A DNA stretch of 21,603 nt from Chara braunii (Eukaryota; Streptophyta; Charophyceae; Charales; Characeae), in assembly GCA_003427395.1 (NCBI GenBank), contig BFEA01000028.1, positions 894,069 to 915,671 on the forward strand, in the 5' to 3' direction. Position numbers and translations under genes: made by a program. Of this stretch, positions 1-7,951 are shown piece by piece (position 1 is the first letter of the stretch; each line of letters opens with the position of its first letter). The notes below the pieces were generated by a model that had not been told where the DNA came from, ran no database searches, and worked only from the letters and a program-made list of their open reading frames with translations.

Positions 1-77
<77 letters not shown>
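1..77. repeat. (AG)n microsatellite
   Basis: Uninterrupted AG dinucleotide repeat from the first base of the window. It may continue beyond the left edge. No gene signal is associated with it. Confidence 0.98.
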
Positions 78-81
<4 letters not shown>

Positions 82-357
82 CCAAAGCCTATCCCTTAGT
101 GGGCCTCAGCCCTACTGGCTTGGCGTGAACTACCCCGCAGCCAACACCGCAAACCAATGAAACAAAGAAGAAGTACTCAGGCAGCGTTTGTTCTGCAATA
201 CCTGGATGATGAACAAAGCCCGCCACCCGTTGTCACTGTCCTCAACTGATAGTGGCTCACCTGTGTAGAGAAGGGCATATGGAAGGTAGCTCACCTGTGG
301 TCTAAAGAGCACAAAAATTGGGCGATAGAACAGGAAATGATAACCCCCTTGAAAGGG
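78..357. other. unassigned spacer
   Basis: I see no recognisable gene, RNA or mobile element here. Short open frames cross it on both strands but have no family resemblance. The stretch at about 331-368 forms an imperfect hairpin (AGGAAATG near 331 pairs with CATTTCCT near 361) that runs into the left end of the following MITE. Confidence 0.5.
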
Positions 358-359
358 TA

Positions 360-474
360 CCATTTCCTATCGTATTCACCGGAATAGAACGCCCGGTCAT
401 TAACGCTGCATCTGGACAGAAAGTGGCCCCAAATACGGCTATAATGTCCAGGCGTTCTCTTCGGGTGAAGACGG
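360..474. mobile_element. palindromic MITE, diverged copy A
   Basis: This is a 115-bp member of the palindromic family best seen at 5220-5324. The core GAATAGAACGCCCGGTCATT is present on the left, and the right arm ends CTTCGGGTGAAGACGG. TA dinucleotides lie just outside both ends (358-359, 475-476), as for Tc1/mariner-like target duplications. The left arm is about 10 bp longer than in the other copies and no longer matches the CCGTCTTC terminus, so this is the oldest or most rearranged copy. It has no coding capacity; open frames through it are a by-product of the palindrome. Confidence 0.75.
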
Positions 475-738
475 TACATGGGAACCTTGGAGCCATGCAG
501 AAATGCATTCCGCAATCCTGGATTGAGCTGTTGAAGGAGGACTTGGCATGGAAATCAGGGGACTGGCGGCCGCTTCTTATCTCTAATCCGCACCCGGAAA
601 GGGCATGTGATTTTGAAAGAAAGCTGGCCTCAGATATATACAGAGCGAATTTCATTTCCTTCCCCATCTCGAGGCAGCGTAATCAAGAATCAGATATCCT
701 TAACTTGAACCCGAAGCAGAAACAATAGACTCATTCCT

Positions 739-932
739 TTTATATAAAAAAAAAAAAGAAGGGCGACGGTCTTGAGATATCATCATTGAGCTGACCGGCC
801 CCAGGCAATTCAGAAATGTTTGGTTTTACTCATCAGGTTCCATCATCCGGGTTCGAACTCAGGTTTCATCATCTGGGTTTGAACTCGGGTCTGTATTTCA
901 ACAGTTCAACCCACTGAGCTAGGCTCTCGGGT
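739..932 (-). mobile_element. tRNA-derived SINE with duplicated B-box and T-rich tail
   Basis: Read on the minus strand, the element starts ACCCGAGAGCC and carries a tRNA-like A box, TAGCTCAGTGGG (plus 911-922). It then has two tRNA-like B boxes, GAGTTCAAACCC (plus 875-886) and GAGTTCGAACCC (plus 849-860). The two B boxes belong to a 26-bp tandem duplication (plus 835-860 and 861-886). The 3' end on the minus strand is CCCTTC followed by T12 and ATATA, so the tail is T-rich instead of poly(A). A perfect 17-bp direct repeat, ACAATAGACTCATTCCT, flanks it at 722-738 and 933-949. This target duplication fixes both ends and shows retrotransposition. SINEs are transcribed by RNA polymerase III from the internal A/B boxes and mobilised by a LINE reverse transcriptase; the partner LINE is not identified. 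Confidence 0.88.
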
Positions 933-936
933 ACAA

Positions 937-996
937 TAGACTCATTCCTATTGAGGAAAGTACAAGTAGACTCATTCCTATTGAGGAAAGTACAAG
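937..996. repeat. 30-bp tandem duplication at SINE target
   Basis: Two exact 30-bp copies (937-966 and 967-996) begin TAGACTCATTCC and end AAGTACAAG. The first copy overlaps the right-hand target duplication of the SINE, so the SINE inserted at the edge of this duplication or the duplication arose next to it. Confidence 0.95.
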
Positions 997-1339
997 TAAC
1001 TTCCTATAAGCCTTGGATTGTTTCCCACCCAGGCCAGAGCATCGCAGTTATATGGAATTAGACCTGGCGAATGGCTTTGGACTCAGAAATTTATAAAAAG
1101 GAAAAGGAAAAGGAATGTAACTCTAGCCGAGTATACGGTCAAGTTCAGGTATGCTTAGGACCCCGGCCAAGAGATCAACCAGAGATGGAAAAGAACCTTG
1201 AACCTGAACACGATGACAAGATCGAGATTTCATGGCCAAAATATCAGATTATGAAAGAGACAAAAATTTGCAGTCGACAATAGCTGATTGCCTGCAATGG
1301 ATCCCAACAGCAAAATCCGTGGAGAGAGAGAGAGAGAGA
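997..1339. other. unassigned spacer with (GGAAAA) and (GA) runs
   Basis: No recognisable gene. A short GGAAAA-type run lies near 1098-1116 and a (GA)n run at about 1321-1340. The (GA)n run lies at the left boundary of the inverted LINE segment, so the exact LINE end cannot be fixed here. Confidence 0.5.
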
Positions 1340-2602
1340 GCACGGGTACAAGGACAGGATGAGGAGGTATGGCCCTGTTTTCCATCTGTGATTATCGTCC
1401 GACCAAAGGTGTTTCACCTGCTAGATACCGTGCTCGAGCCAGGTTTCCCACTTGACGTCCTTCACAGTTAGTGTTCTGGGCTTTCCTTGAAAATCCTTCA
1501 ACCACGGATTACATAAGAGGGGCTGTCTGAGGACCTCCTCCTTCGTAGTAGGCTGTCTCACTCTTGCTGGGAAGATCTCACCCCATATTTTGAGAAATTG
1601 GGCCCATCGGCACGTGTTCCTCCTTTCTTAGCCCAGCTTTTGCAGAATAGCCAGAAGATACCCTCCCTGTTGCGTGGGGTTTTGTACTTGGCCAGCTCTC
1701 TGAAGTGCTCTAGTACCAAGGGGACCCATGAGAGCTGAGGATGGGATAAGAACTTGAGGACCCATTTGGTTTGGAGTGCTTTCAGTTGCTGTTCGGGATC
1801 CAGGATGCCCAGCTCTCCCTGATCCTTGGACCGTATAACTTGCCTCCATGCCACTTTGGATATAAAGTTGGGTTTGGTGGGGGTTGCTGCCCACAAGTAG
1901 GCTGTGGCAGCCCTCCTGAGCTTCTTCACTGACTGTGTTGGAGGTGTCCAGATTGTTCCCACGTACCATAGCATAGAAAAGATGGAGATATTGAGAACGA
2001 GTGCTCGGCCGAACAGGGAAGTGTGGATCTCTGCCCAAGTTTAAAGTTTGGTTAGCATTTTCGCCATCTGCTCTGGTGCCATCGAGTGATGTGGGCCTGT
2101 ATCCGCCAGTCTGATCCCTAAGTATCTCAGCGGTTGAACTGAGGACACCCAGCTCCTCCCCCCGTAGTTCTGTGGTTGAGGTTGTGCTTCTTGACCGTCG
2201 CGTGAAAACCACCAGCCTACAGTTTTTGGCCAGTTAATTTTCATCTCGGACGCCAGCTGGAATGCAGCCGTTGCTCTCGTGAGGGCTTCAAAGTAGGAAT
2301 CAGTGGCCGTGATCAAGACGGTCAAATCATCCGCAAAGAGTAGCGTTGCAGGCAGCTGGGTGATCTGCCCTTGTTGGTCAGGTTCGGTGATGAGTCGATG
2401 TATGGAGGGGTCCTTTCTGAGGAACAATGCAATTGCCTCCATGATGAATAGGAAGATGGAGGCCGCCAGCAGGTCTCCCTGTCTAACTGAGCACTCACTC
2501 CCGCTCGCCCATCCGCTGTCGTTGAGATGGGAGGAGAGGGTTGCCATACCGAGAGAACAAGTCAAGCAATAGCCTTGGCCACGGCTACACACCATCAGGT
2601 TA
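1340..2602 (-). pseudogene. LINE reverse transcriptase fragment (inverted)
   Basis: The minus-strand reading frame enters at about 2600 in mid-domain. It shows SVRQGDLLAASIFLFIMEAI (equivalent of the RGVRQGCPLSP motif, about 2480-2540), then the catalytic motif LLFADDLTVLI (about 2310-2345). KINWPKT follows, then YLGIRLADTG (about 2100-2130). An in-frame stop lies at 2041-2043, after which the same frame continues through LFGRALVLNISIFSMLWYVGT and a W/K-rich thumb-like region to a stop at 1558-1560. A shifted frame then gives PWLKDFQGKPRTLTVKDVKW and, after another stop, VKHLWSDDNHRWKT. The endonuclease and the N-terminal half of RT are missing. The FADD catalytic pair is intact but the copy is dead because of stops, a frameshift and truncation. 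Confidence 0.85.
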
Positions 2603-3247
2603 GGTAAGATCAAGAGTATGCAGTGGCTCATTTTTCACGTGGCACTCCCAGTCAACATGTGGCTGTACGACTGGCGTAGCAGACACCACAGAGACATAGC
2701 GGACCAAGCCTGCTCCCAGTGCACGGGCGGCACACTCGAAACTTTGGTGCACTGCCTCCTACAATGCCCCAAAGCAGAATACCTATGGACAGAGGCTCGA
2801 ATGCTGTGGCTGCGCATTACGTCGGCTTCCTTCCCGCAAGACAGGAGGACGTTACTGATGGGAGGCGAAGAACCAAAGTGTTGGCAGCCCCACCAAAAGC
2901 ACATCTTCCAGCTGTTAAGACAGTACACGTTATGGACTATCTGGAAACGGAGATGCCAACAGGCGATCGGGCAGATGCCAATGCTGAGAGCAGAAGCTCA
3001 GGCGATGCTCTACAACCTCATGGAAATGGATATCAGAGCCCAAGGGCAGAAGGCCAAAATACAGGCATCACTAAGTCCCAAACGGGCCAAGGACCGGGCC
3101 AAGGACCTAGTTGAAAAATTCCAGAAAAAGACTCTGGCCCAGGGCAAAGTAGCCACTATCGAAGGAGCTCGGCTGGTCTTTCATTGGTTTCGGGAGGGAC
3201 AGCGGGAGCTCCCCATGGGAGACCCGTCAAGTACCCCCTGTCCATAG
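2603..3247 (+). pseudogene. LINE C-terminal zf-RVT domain fragment
   Basis: The plus-strand frame RLGKIKSMQWLIFHVALPVN leads into a zinc-binding RT C-terminal domain of the zf-RVT type. ADQACSQC (about 2699-2722) is followed by TLVHCLLQCPKAEYLW (about 2744-2791), giving the C-x2-C...H-C-x3-C pattern. The 3' part is rich in K, R, Q and E (about 2990-3150, for example SPKRAKDRAKDLVEKFQKK) and may form a helix that binds nucleic acid. The frame ends at 3247. It is the 3' half of the element whose RT lies inverted on the other strand. The first methionine at 2618 is internal, so this is not an independent gene. Confidence 0.82.
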
Positions 3248-3302
3248 AACCGGGCTTGGGCACTCCTACAGAAAGTAGAGGGCCTACACGAGAGAACCCT
3301 AC

Positions 3303-3690
3303 ACTTCCTGTCTCCCGGAGAAACCTCAGATTTTAAGGAGGGGTAGTATCTAGGATACAGGGGGGGGAAGGGTTCTGGGTTCAAGGGGGGAACCAGGGAA
3401 GTAAGGGATAATTGATAACTAGCACCACACCCCTGGGGAGAGACTGTATTTTTCCGGTATTGTAGGTTGTTCCGTCTTGCTCAGATAGAAGCTTGTTACT
3501 TTCTGTGTCCAGAACCTCTGAGTGTAAGGAGGTGTAGTATCCAGGACACACAGGTGGGCATGGTTTAGGGTTTAAGGGGAGAACTAGGGAAGAATGGGGT
3601 AGCCTGTTAACTAGCGTTACACTCCTGAGGACTACTCGTTTTTCAGCCTGCTAGGCTATCCCTTGTTTTCTAGGTAGAATTTTGATGCTT
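3303..3690 (+). repeat. two diverged ~191-bp tandem units in the LINE 3' UTR
   Basis: AACCTCAGATTTTAAGGAG with GTAGTATCTAGGATACA (3322-3360) recurs 191 bp downstream as AACCTCTGAGTGTAAGGAG with GTAGTATCCAGGACACA (3513-3551). Similarity continues through AACTAG (about 3417 and 3610) and TAGGTTGTTCC / TAGGCTATCCC. The units are clearly diverged, so the duplication predates this insertion or is old. AAGGAGGGGTAGTATC looks like a polypurine tract next to an LTR start, but no LTR pair was found, so I keep it as a 3' UTR repeat. Confidence 0.72.
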
Positions 3691-3729
3691 TCTTAGTCCA
3701 GTTTTTCTTCTTGCAGAATTATGCCCAAG

Positions 3730-3752
3730 GGGACGCTGGACCCGGTTTCCAC
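3730..3752 (+). other. 3' stem-loop motif, LINE copy
   Basis: GGGACGCTGGACCCGGTTTC (from 3730) lies 114 bases before the poly(A). TGGA and TCCA can pair around the seven-base loop CCCGGTT. The same block is recognisable on the minus strand at 5980-6003 and at 19484-19505, each in a poly(A)-ended element. Confidence 0.55.
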
Positions 3753-3989
3753 CCAAGCCAATGCTGGGTAATGGCCCCAGTACACCGGGTTGTGATGTGG
3801 AGGGATTCCCTGCCTCCTTTTGGAATTGTTAATAACGTAATATATATTATATAAGCATACTTGTTAAAAAAAAAAAAAAAAAAAAAAGGTGGGTTTCAGA
3901 CTTTCAGTACAGGGTGAATACAAAGGAAGAGCGTGAAAGTGGTTGTCCCTTCCATGCCTTGCTGGGGGTCAGAGAGAGCCTGGGTACTA

Positions 3990-4094
3990 CCGTCTCCACC
4001 CGAATAGAACGCCCGGTCATTATAGCTGTATTTGGCACAACTTTCGGTCCAGATGCAGCGATAATGACCGGGCATTCTATTCGGGTGAAGAAGG
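3990..4094. mobile_element. palindromic MITE copy B, 105 bp
   Basis: Left arm CCGTCTCCACCCGAATAGAA and right arm ending TATTCGGGTGAAGAAGG are reverse complements over about 34 bp with a few mismatches. TA flanks both sides (3988-3989, 4095-4096). Length equals that of copies C and D. The element is non-coding and too short to carry a transposase; an unlinked source of transposase is required. Confidence 0.88.
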
Positions 4095-4118
4095 TAGTCC
4101 CCGCCCAGAGTAGAGTGG

Positions 4119-4192
4119 ATAGGCTCAACCCCGAGGGAATAGGCTCAACCCAGAGGGGATAGGCTCAACCCAGAGGGGATAGGCTCAACCCA
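4119..4192. repeat. 20-bp tandem repeat, ~3.7 copies
   Basis: The unit ATAGGCTCAACCCAGAGGGG starts at 4119, 4139, 4159 and 4179 (last copy partial). The first copy differs at a few bases; the last two full copies are identical. Confidence 0.95.
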
Positions 4193-4610
4193 TAACTCTT
4201 AGTGTAGCTTAGTCTTGTACCTGCCCTTGGCGTAGTCTTCGACCCCAAACCCTGTAGTTGTCCGTCGAATGTGTAGCTCGGTTCCTTGCCGGCTGGGTTG
4301 GTCTGGAAGGTGGGTAAACCAATTCGAGTGCACACCCCGAGGGGTAGTGTGAGATGGAAAATATTGAGAGAAGAAAATAGCATTGTAAATGCAGCTGTCC
4401 CCCACCTGAGGAGTACGCAGCTTTTCCTTTTCCTTTTCCTTTTCCTTTTCCTTTTTCTTAAACCACCAGTACCTTTGGTGTCCGGTTTCGACAAGTCCTG
4501 GCCAGTACCCGAACTTTCAGGAGGCCGAGCCCGGCATTGATCAATCTGATCGGTGGTCGTCGTTTCGTTTCGGCCTCCTGAAAGGTCGGAGGCCGAGTAT
4601 TTTCGAACCG
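4193..4610. other. unassigned stretch with (CTTTTC)n and terminal hairpin
   Basis: No gene recognised. A (CTTTTC)n run lies at 4421-4459. A perfect 15-bp inverted repeat CTTTCAGGAGGCCGA (4514-4528) pairs with 4570-4584. TGTC/GACA around CGGTTTC (4479-4493) is a small stem with a seven-base loop. The stretch ends in the poly(A) at 4611-4633 and may be the 3' end of a retroposon. Confidence 0.5.
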
Positions 4611-5219
4611 AAAAAAAAAAAAAAAAAAAAAAAGGAAAGAAGAAATGAAGCTCTGAGACCCTAAACGAGAAGGGATAGCTAAAAAATGGTAACCATCCAG
4701 AATTTATGTCACGAGCCTTCAGGGAGAACCATACAACAAGGATGGGCCAGAACAAAAGGAATTGGGAAAGGGAGTGGTGGTGCTTACCACGCACACGCAG
4801 AGGTTGGCAGACCAGAACAGAGAAAACGCAGCAGACTTCATCGGTGTGAATTTAATAAATGATTGTGCATGGCGAAGTCCCCCATTGATACACCAACACG
4901 AAGGCTTGTGGGAAAACCTTGCTGGGCATCGGAATCGGATCGGTCGTGCCAGTCATATATAGAACAAATTCCCAACAAGAATGACGGACTGCTGCTGTCA
5001 TTCGTTCCCTTTACCCTCCTCTGGATGGAAGATGGGTTGAATGCGGACAAGCAAATGCTGCCCCCGTTCATCTGTCTTCTTTCGCTTGTGAACCCCGGCC
5101 AGCCGAAGGTAGATGAGGAGGAGGAGGAGAAGGAAGATATGATGGTCATGTAGGACAAACAAACATAATGAAGTAAAGCTGAATGCAGGAGGGGGTTTGC
5201 AGAGAAGCTTCCCCAACTA

Positions 5220-5324
5220 CCGTCTTCACCCGAATAGAACGCCCGGTCATTATCGCCGTATTTGATGCACATTTCTGTCCAGATACAACTATAATTACCG
5301 GGCGTTCTATTCGGGTGAAGACGG
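5220..5324. mobile_element. palindromic MITE copy C, 105 bp
   Basis: This is the cleanest copy. The arms start CCGTCTTCACCCGAATAGAA on each strand and form inverted repeats of about 34 bp with one mismatch. A spacer of about 37 bp (TTTGATGCACATTTCTGTCC in part) separates them. TA at 5218-5219 and 5325-5326 is the likely target duplication, pointing to Tc1/mariner-type mobilisation. No coding capacity. Confidence 0.92.
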
Positions 5325-5733
5325 TAGCCACAGCAGTGCGGTAGGCAGGGCAGCCACACTGAGGAGGCAGAAGGACCTGCAGTGCCGAAAGCCATACACA
5401 TGATGCGTACACTTCAACCTTTTCTGCTTTCTTTGAAAAGCAATTGACTCCTTATTTTTTCTGTAGATGCAGTCCTAAGTACATACAATCACCTTTTGAA
5501 AACTTCCAGCATTTCTTTCCCCCATCCCCCTCGAAATCGTGACTTGACTTTCAAATTGTCCTTCATGGTGGTAGTTGTGCGTCAGTCTCTCAGGTTCATT
5601 TCCGCGGATCTTTGTCCCAGTTTCCCCCCTGAAAAAGGTTTTCCCCCTGCTTCGACACCGCACGCAATTGCATGTTTGCTTCTAAGTTCTAACATTCAAG
5701 CTTTAAAGCGCTTTTTGCCTGCCAAACCTGCAA

Positions 5734-6155
5734 GCTGTGGCTTTCTAGCTTTTGTGAGGCACATTTTGACTCGAACTGTCTGGGTTAATTTCAAGTTCCC
5801 CAGTGAGCATGTGGTCTGCGCTAGTTGCTGACTCCAGCGGTCACAGAATTACCCGTGCAGAATTAACGTCCCCAGTGTGCATGTGTGGCAGCGGTTCTAG
5901 TGATCCTTTTTTTTTTTTTTTTTTTTTTGAAAAATGGGAAATTGATGAGAAATCGATGAGAAATCCGAGCACCTCTCTTGCTGGAAAATGGGTCCAGCGT
6001 CCCATTCGCACCCCTGGAGACTGCCTCGGTTTTCATGATCCTTTTCCTTTAAAAGTTTAAATGCAACTTCCTTTGACAGGAGGCTGTGGCTTTCTAGCTT
6101 CTGTGAGGCACACTCAGACTCAAGCGGTCTGGGCTAGTGGCCCCAGTCTGCATGT
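5734..6155. repeat. diverged internal repeat pair
   Basis: GCTGTGGCTTTCTAGCTT then TGTGAGGCACA, GACTC and GTCTGGG at 5734-5783 recur at 6083-6132, followed in both by CCCCAGT and GCATGTG. A looser relative (GACTCCAGCGGTCACAGAAT) starts near 5830, and another lies at about 7290-7405. They look like old copies of one repeat. Confidence 0.6.
5911..6035 (-). mobile_element. short poly(A)-tailed retroposon in copy 1
   Basis: A 22-base poly(T) (5907-5928) is the poly(A) tail of a minus-strand insert. The insert is flanked by a 10-bp direct repeat, TGATCCTTTT, at 5901-5910 and 6036-6045. The body is about 107 bp. It contains GGGACGCTGGACCC (plus 5990-6003) with a perfect stem GCTGGA/TCCAGC around a seven-base loop (plus 5980-5998), matching a block in the 3' UTR of the LINE ending at 3887. 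It is therefore probably a severely 5'-truncated LINE or a SINE sharing a LINE 3' tail. The T of the repeat merges with the tail, so the duplication could be a few bases shorter. Confidence 0.75.
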
Positions 6156-6553
6156 GATTGACCAATACACAGCAATCGCTCATCCAAGCCTCACTGCCAT
6201 TCCCTCTCCGCCAGAGCACCACCAAGACCTTGGTCCAGGACTGGGTCTGTGATTGGTCTGACGTTCACATCGGTGCGAGGATCTGGGTCCTCAGCAGGCC
6301 TGAAGGGCCCCTGTTGTAAGAGTGCCCGCCCTAAGTGAAGGCGGGCCTAACATATCACAAAAGGCCCTCGACCGTCAAATTCATATTTGGGGTCCAGGCA
6401 GTTGCGACGCGTCAGTTGGTTGAGAGGAACCCAGGCCGAGCAGCAAAGACATTTCTAAGGCCTTCTGGGCCTTTCCAAAGAATGCAGGCCCTGGGCGAGA
6501 ATCGCAGCATCATACACTGACAGTTGGGAGGCCCAACCGCAAGAGGCCCAGTA

Positions 6554-7520
6554 GCTGCACACAAGCGCAGCATCCTGGGGCCTACCGGAAGCTTCTGGGA
6601 CCCAGGCCCAGCCCAGCCAGGCTGCGTGAGCAGGCCAGCTCTTTCCATATAGGGAAGAGCTCTCCCCGGCCAGCCTCATTCGGGCACTTGCTGGCTGGCG
6701 GCAGCGCTGCTGTAGCGATAGCTCGCGTGCTGGTGGCTAGCATTGGAGCAAGGGGCTGCGCACGTGCGGTCGTGTGGTGAAGCAGGGTGCTGCTGAGGGC
6801 AGCGCCATAGCCCAGCCTCCATAACTGGCTGTGGGCTTGGACATACAGTGAGGCGCAGGGGTGGTCGTTGGTTGTACAGAGGGAAGAAGTAAGGGAGAGA
6901 CAAGAGAGAGAGAGAGAGAGAGAGAGAGAAGGATGATGATGATGATGATGTGAGGGCACATACCTGGTATTGGCGATGGTTCTGCATGGGCGACATCTTC
7001 AAGTACTTCGGGTGCTGCTGACATCAACAGTTGCATTGCCAATTAGTAGGCTAGCAGTAGCTGTGTAGGGAGTAGGCTGGGCGCCGAGCGCCAGGTAGGG
7101 AGATAGAGACTGGATACATGTGTTGGTGGTGGCGAGAGCAAGCTCTCATTGACATTGACAATCAGTGCTACGATTCTCCATTGGTGCTATATTGGTGCAA
7201 TCCTGCTTCCCGGACACTGTGTTACGATTTGGCTTTCAATGTGATTGTGCAATCTGAATATTGTCATCTCGCTTCTGTTCATTTTCCTTGCATCGGGTTC
7301 AAACTCCAGACCCAAGGGTGTCACCGAATTACCAGTACCAAAAATCAACTATACATCGGATGGTTACATGTGCCAGCGGTTTCAGCGATGAGTGATTCCT
7401 GATCCCTTTCTTTTTGTTTCAGTGGTGAGTAATTCGGTACTAATTCCTGATCCTTTTCTCTTTCTTTTTGTTTTGCGGATAACTGGTTTGCAACTTTGCA
7501 TTGTTTGCAGGAAAACTGAC
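6554..7520. other. gene-free stretch with (GA)n and (GAT)n
   Basis: No domain or element identified. A (GA)n tract lies at about 6902-6928 and (GAT)n at about 6932-6950. The left part is rich in GGCC-type words. Open frames on the minus strand derive from the simple repeats. Confidence 0.55.
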
Positions 7521-7680
7521 TCCTGAGACAGTGGCATTGATTGCTTCCTATAGTGGAAAGGATTTACCCCTGCAGCCCTGCTGCACCCCTGTTCCTCTTT
7601 TTCTTTCTTTCTTCCTGAGACAGTGGCATTGATTGCTTCCTATAGTGGAAAGGATTTACCCCTGCTGCACCCATGTTCCT
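7521..7680. repeat. 92-bp tandem duplication next to CTTT array
   Basis: TCCTGAGACAGTGGCATTGA at 7521 recurs at 7613, and identity runs through GGATTTACCCCTGC. Each unit ends in a TTCTTTC run: short in the first unit, expanded to hundreds of bases in the second. An 8-bp length difference lies after CCCCTGC. Confidence 0.92.
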
Positions 7681-7684
7681 TTTT

Positions 7685-7728
<44 letters not shown>

Positions 7729-7808
7729 TCCTTCTTTCTTTCTTTCCTTCCTTCTTTCTTGCTTTCTTGCTTTCTTGCTTGCTTGCTTTCTTTCTCTCTT
7801 TCTTGCCT

Positions 7809-7840
<32 letters not shown>

Positions 7841-7844
7841 TTTC

Positions 7845-7876
<32 letters not shown>

Positions 7877-7880
7877 TTTC

Positions 7881-7948
<68 letters not shown>

Positions 7949-7951
7949 TTT
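7681..7951. repeat. (CTTT)n microsatellite with interruptions
   Basis: About 270 bp of CTTT repeats with CCTT, GCTT and CTCTTT variants near 7731-7805 and two matching TTTTCTC interruptions near 7850 and 7877. Long low-complexity open frames through it (FLS or KKER repeats) are not genes. Confidence 0.97.

Larger units (their letters stand above)
1340..3887 (+). mobile_element. LINE with inverted 5' segment (twin-priming structure)
   Basis: This is a non-LTR retrotransposon copy in two opposite pieces. Minus-strand frames over about 1340-2600 encode reverse transcriptase. Plus-strand frames from about 2603 encode the C-terminal zinc finger, followed by a 3' UTR and a 22-base poly(A) at 3866-3887. 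In an intact LINE these modules are collinear. Here the RT end that is 5'-most in the element abuts the zinc-finger piece at about 2600, and the RT-distal coding lies farthest left. That is the arrangement predicted for twin priming during target-primed reverse transcription, with 5' truncation. No target duplication could be read, because the left edge is a GA run. Confidence 0.8.
4614..6553. repeat. long direct repeat, copy 1 (1,940 bp)
   Basis: Every stretch I compared matches 19664-21603 at a constant offset of 15,050 bp, including a 22-base poly(T) (5907-5928 and 20957-20978). The match begins inside a poly(A) run (23 As here, 20 in copy 2); sequence upstream of the poly(A) is unrelated. 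The right end of the match is set only by the end of the window. The block carries MITE C and a small minus-strand retroposon. No host gene is recognisable; open frames in it lack family motifs. Confidence 0.95.

Noticed and set aside
318-728. 136-codon plus-strand open frame
   Set aside because: It runs through the palindromic MITE, and the same residues appear on the opposite strand because of the palindrome. No family motif outside it.
4165-5401. Open frames of 187-209 codons in the long repeat
   Set aside because: They cross the poly(A), the CTTTTC run and the MITE, and contain no recognisable domain.
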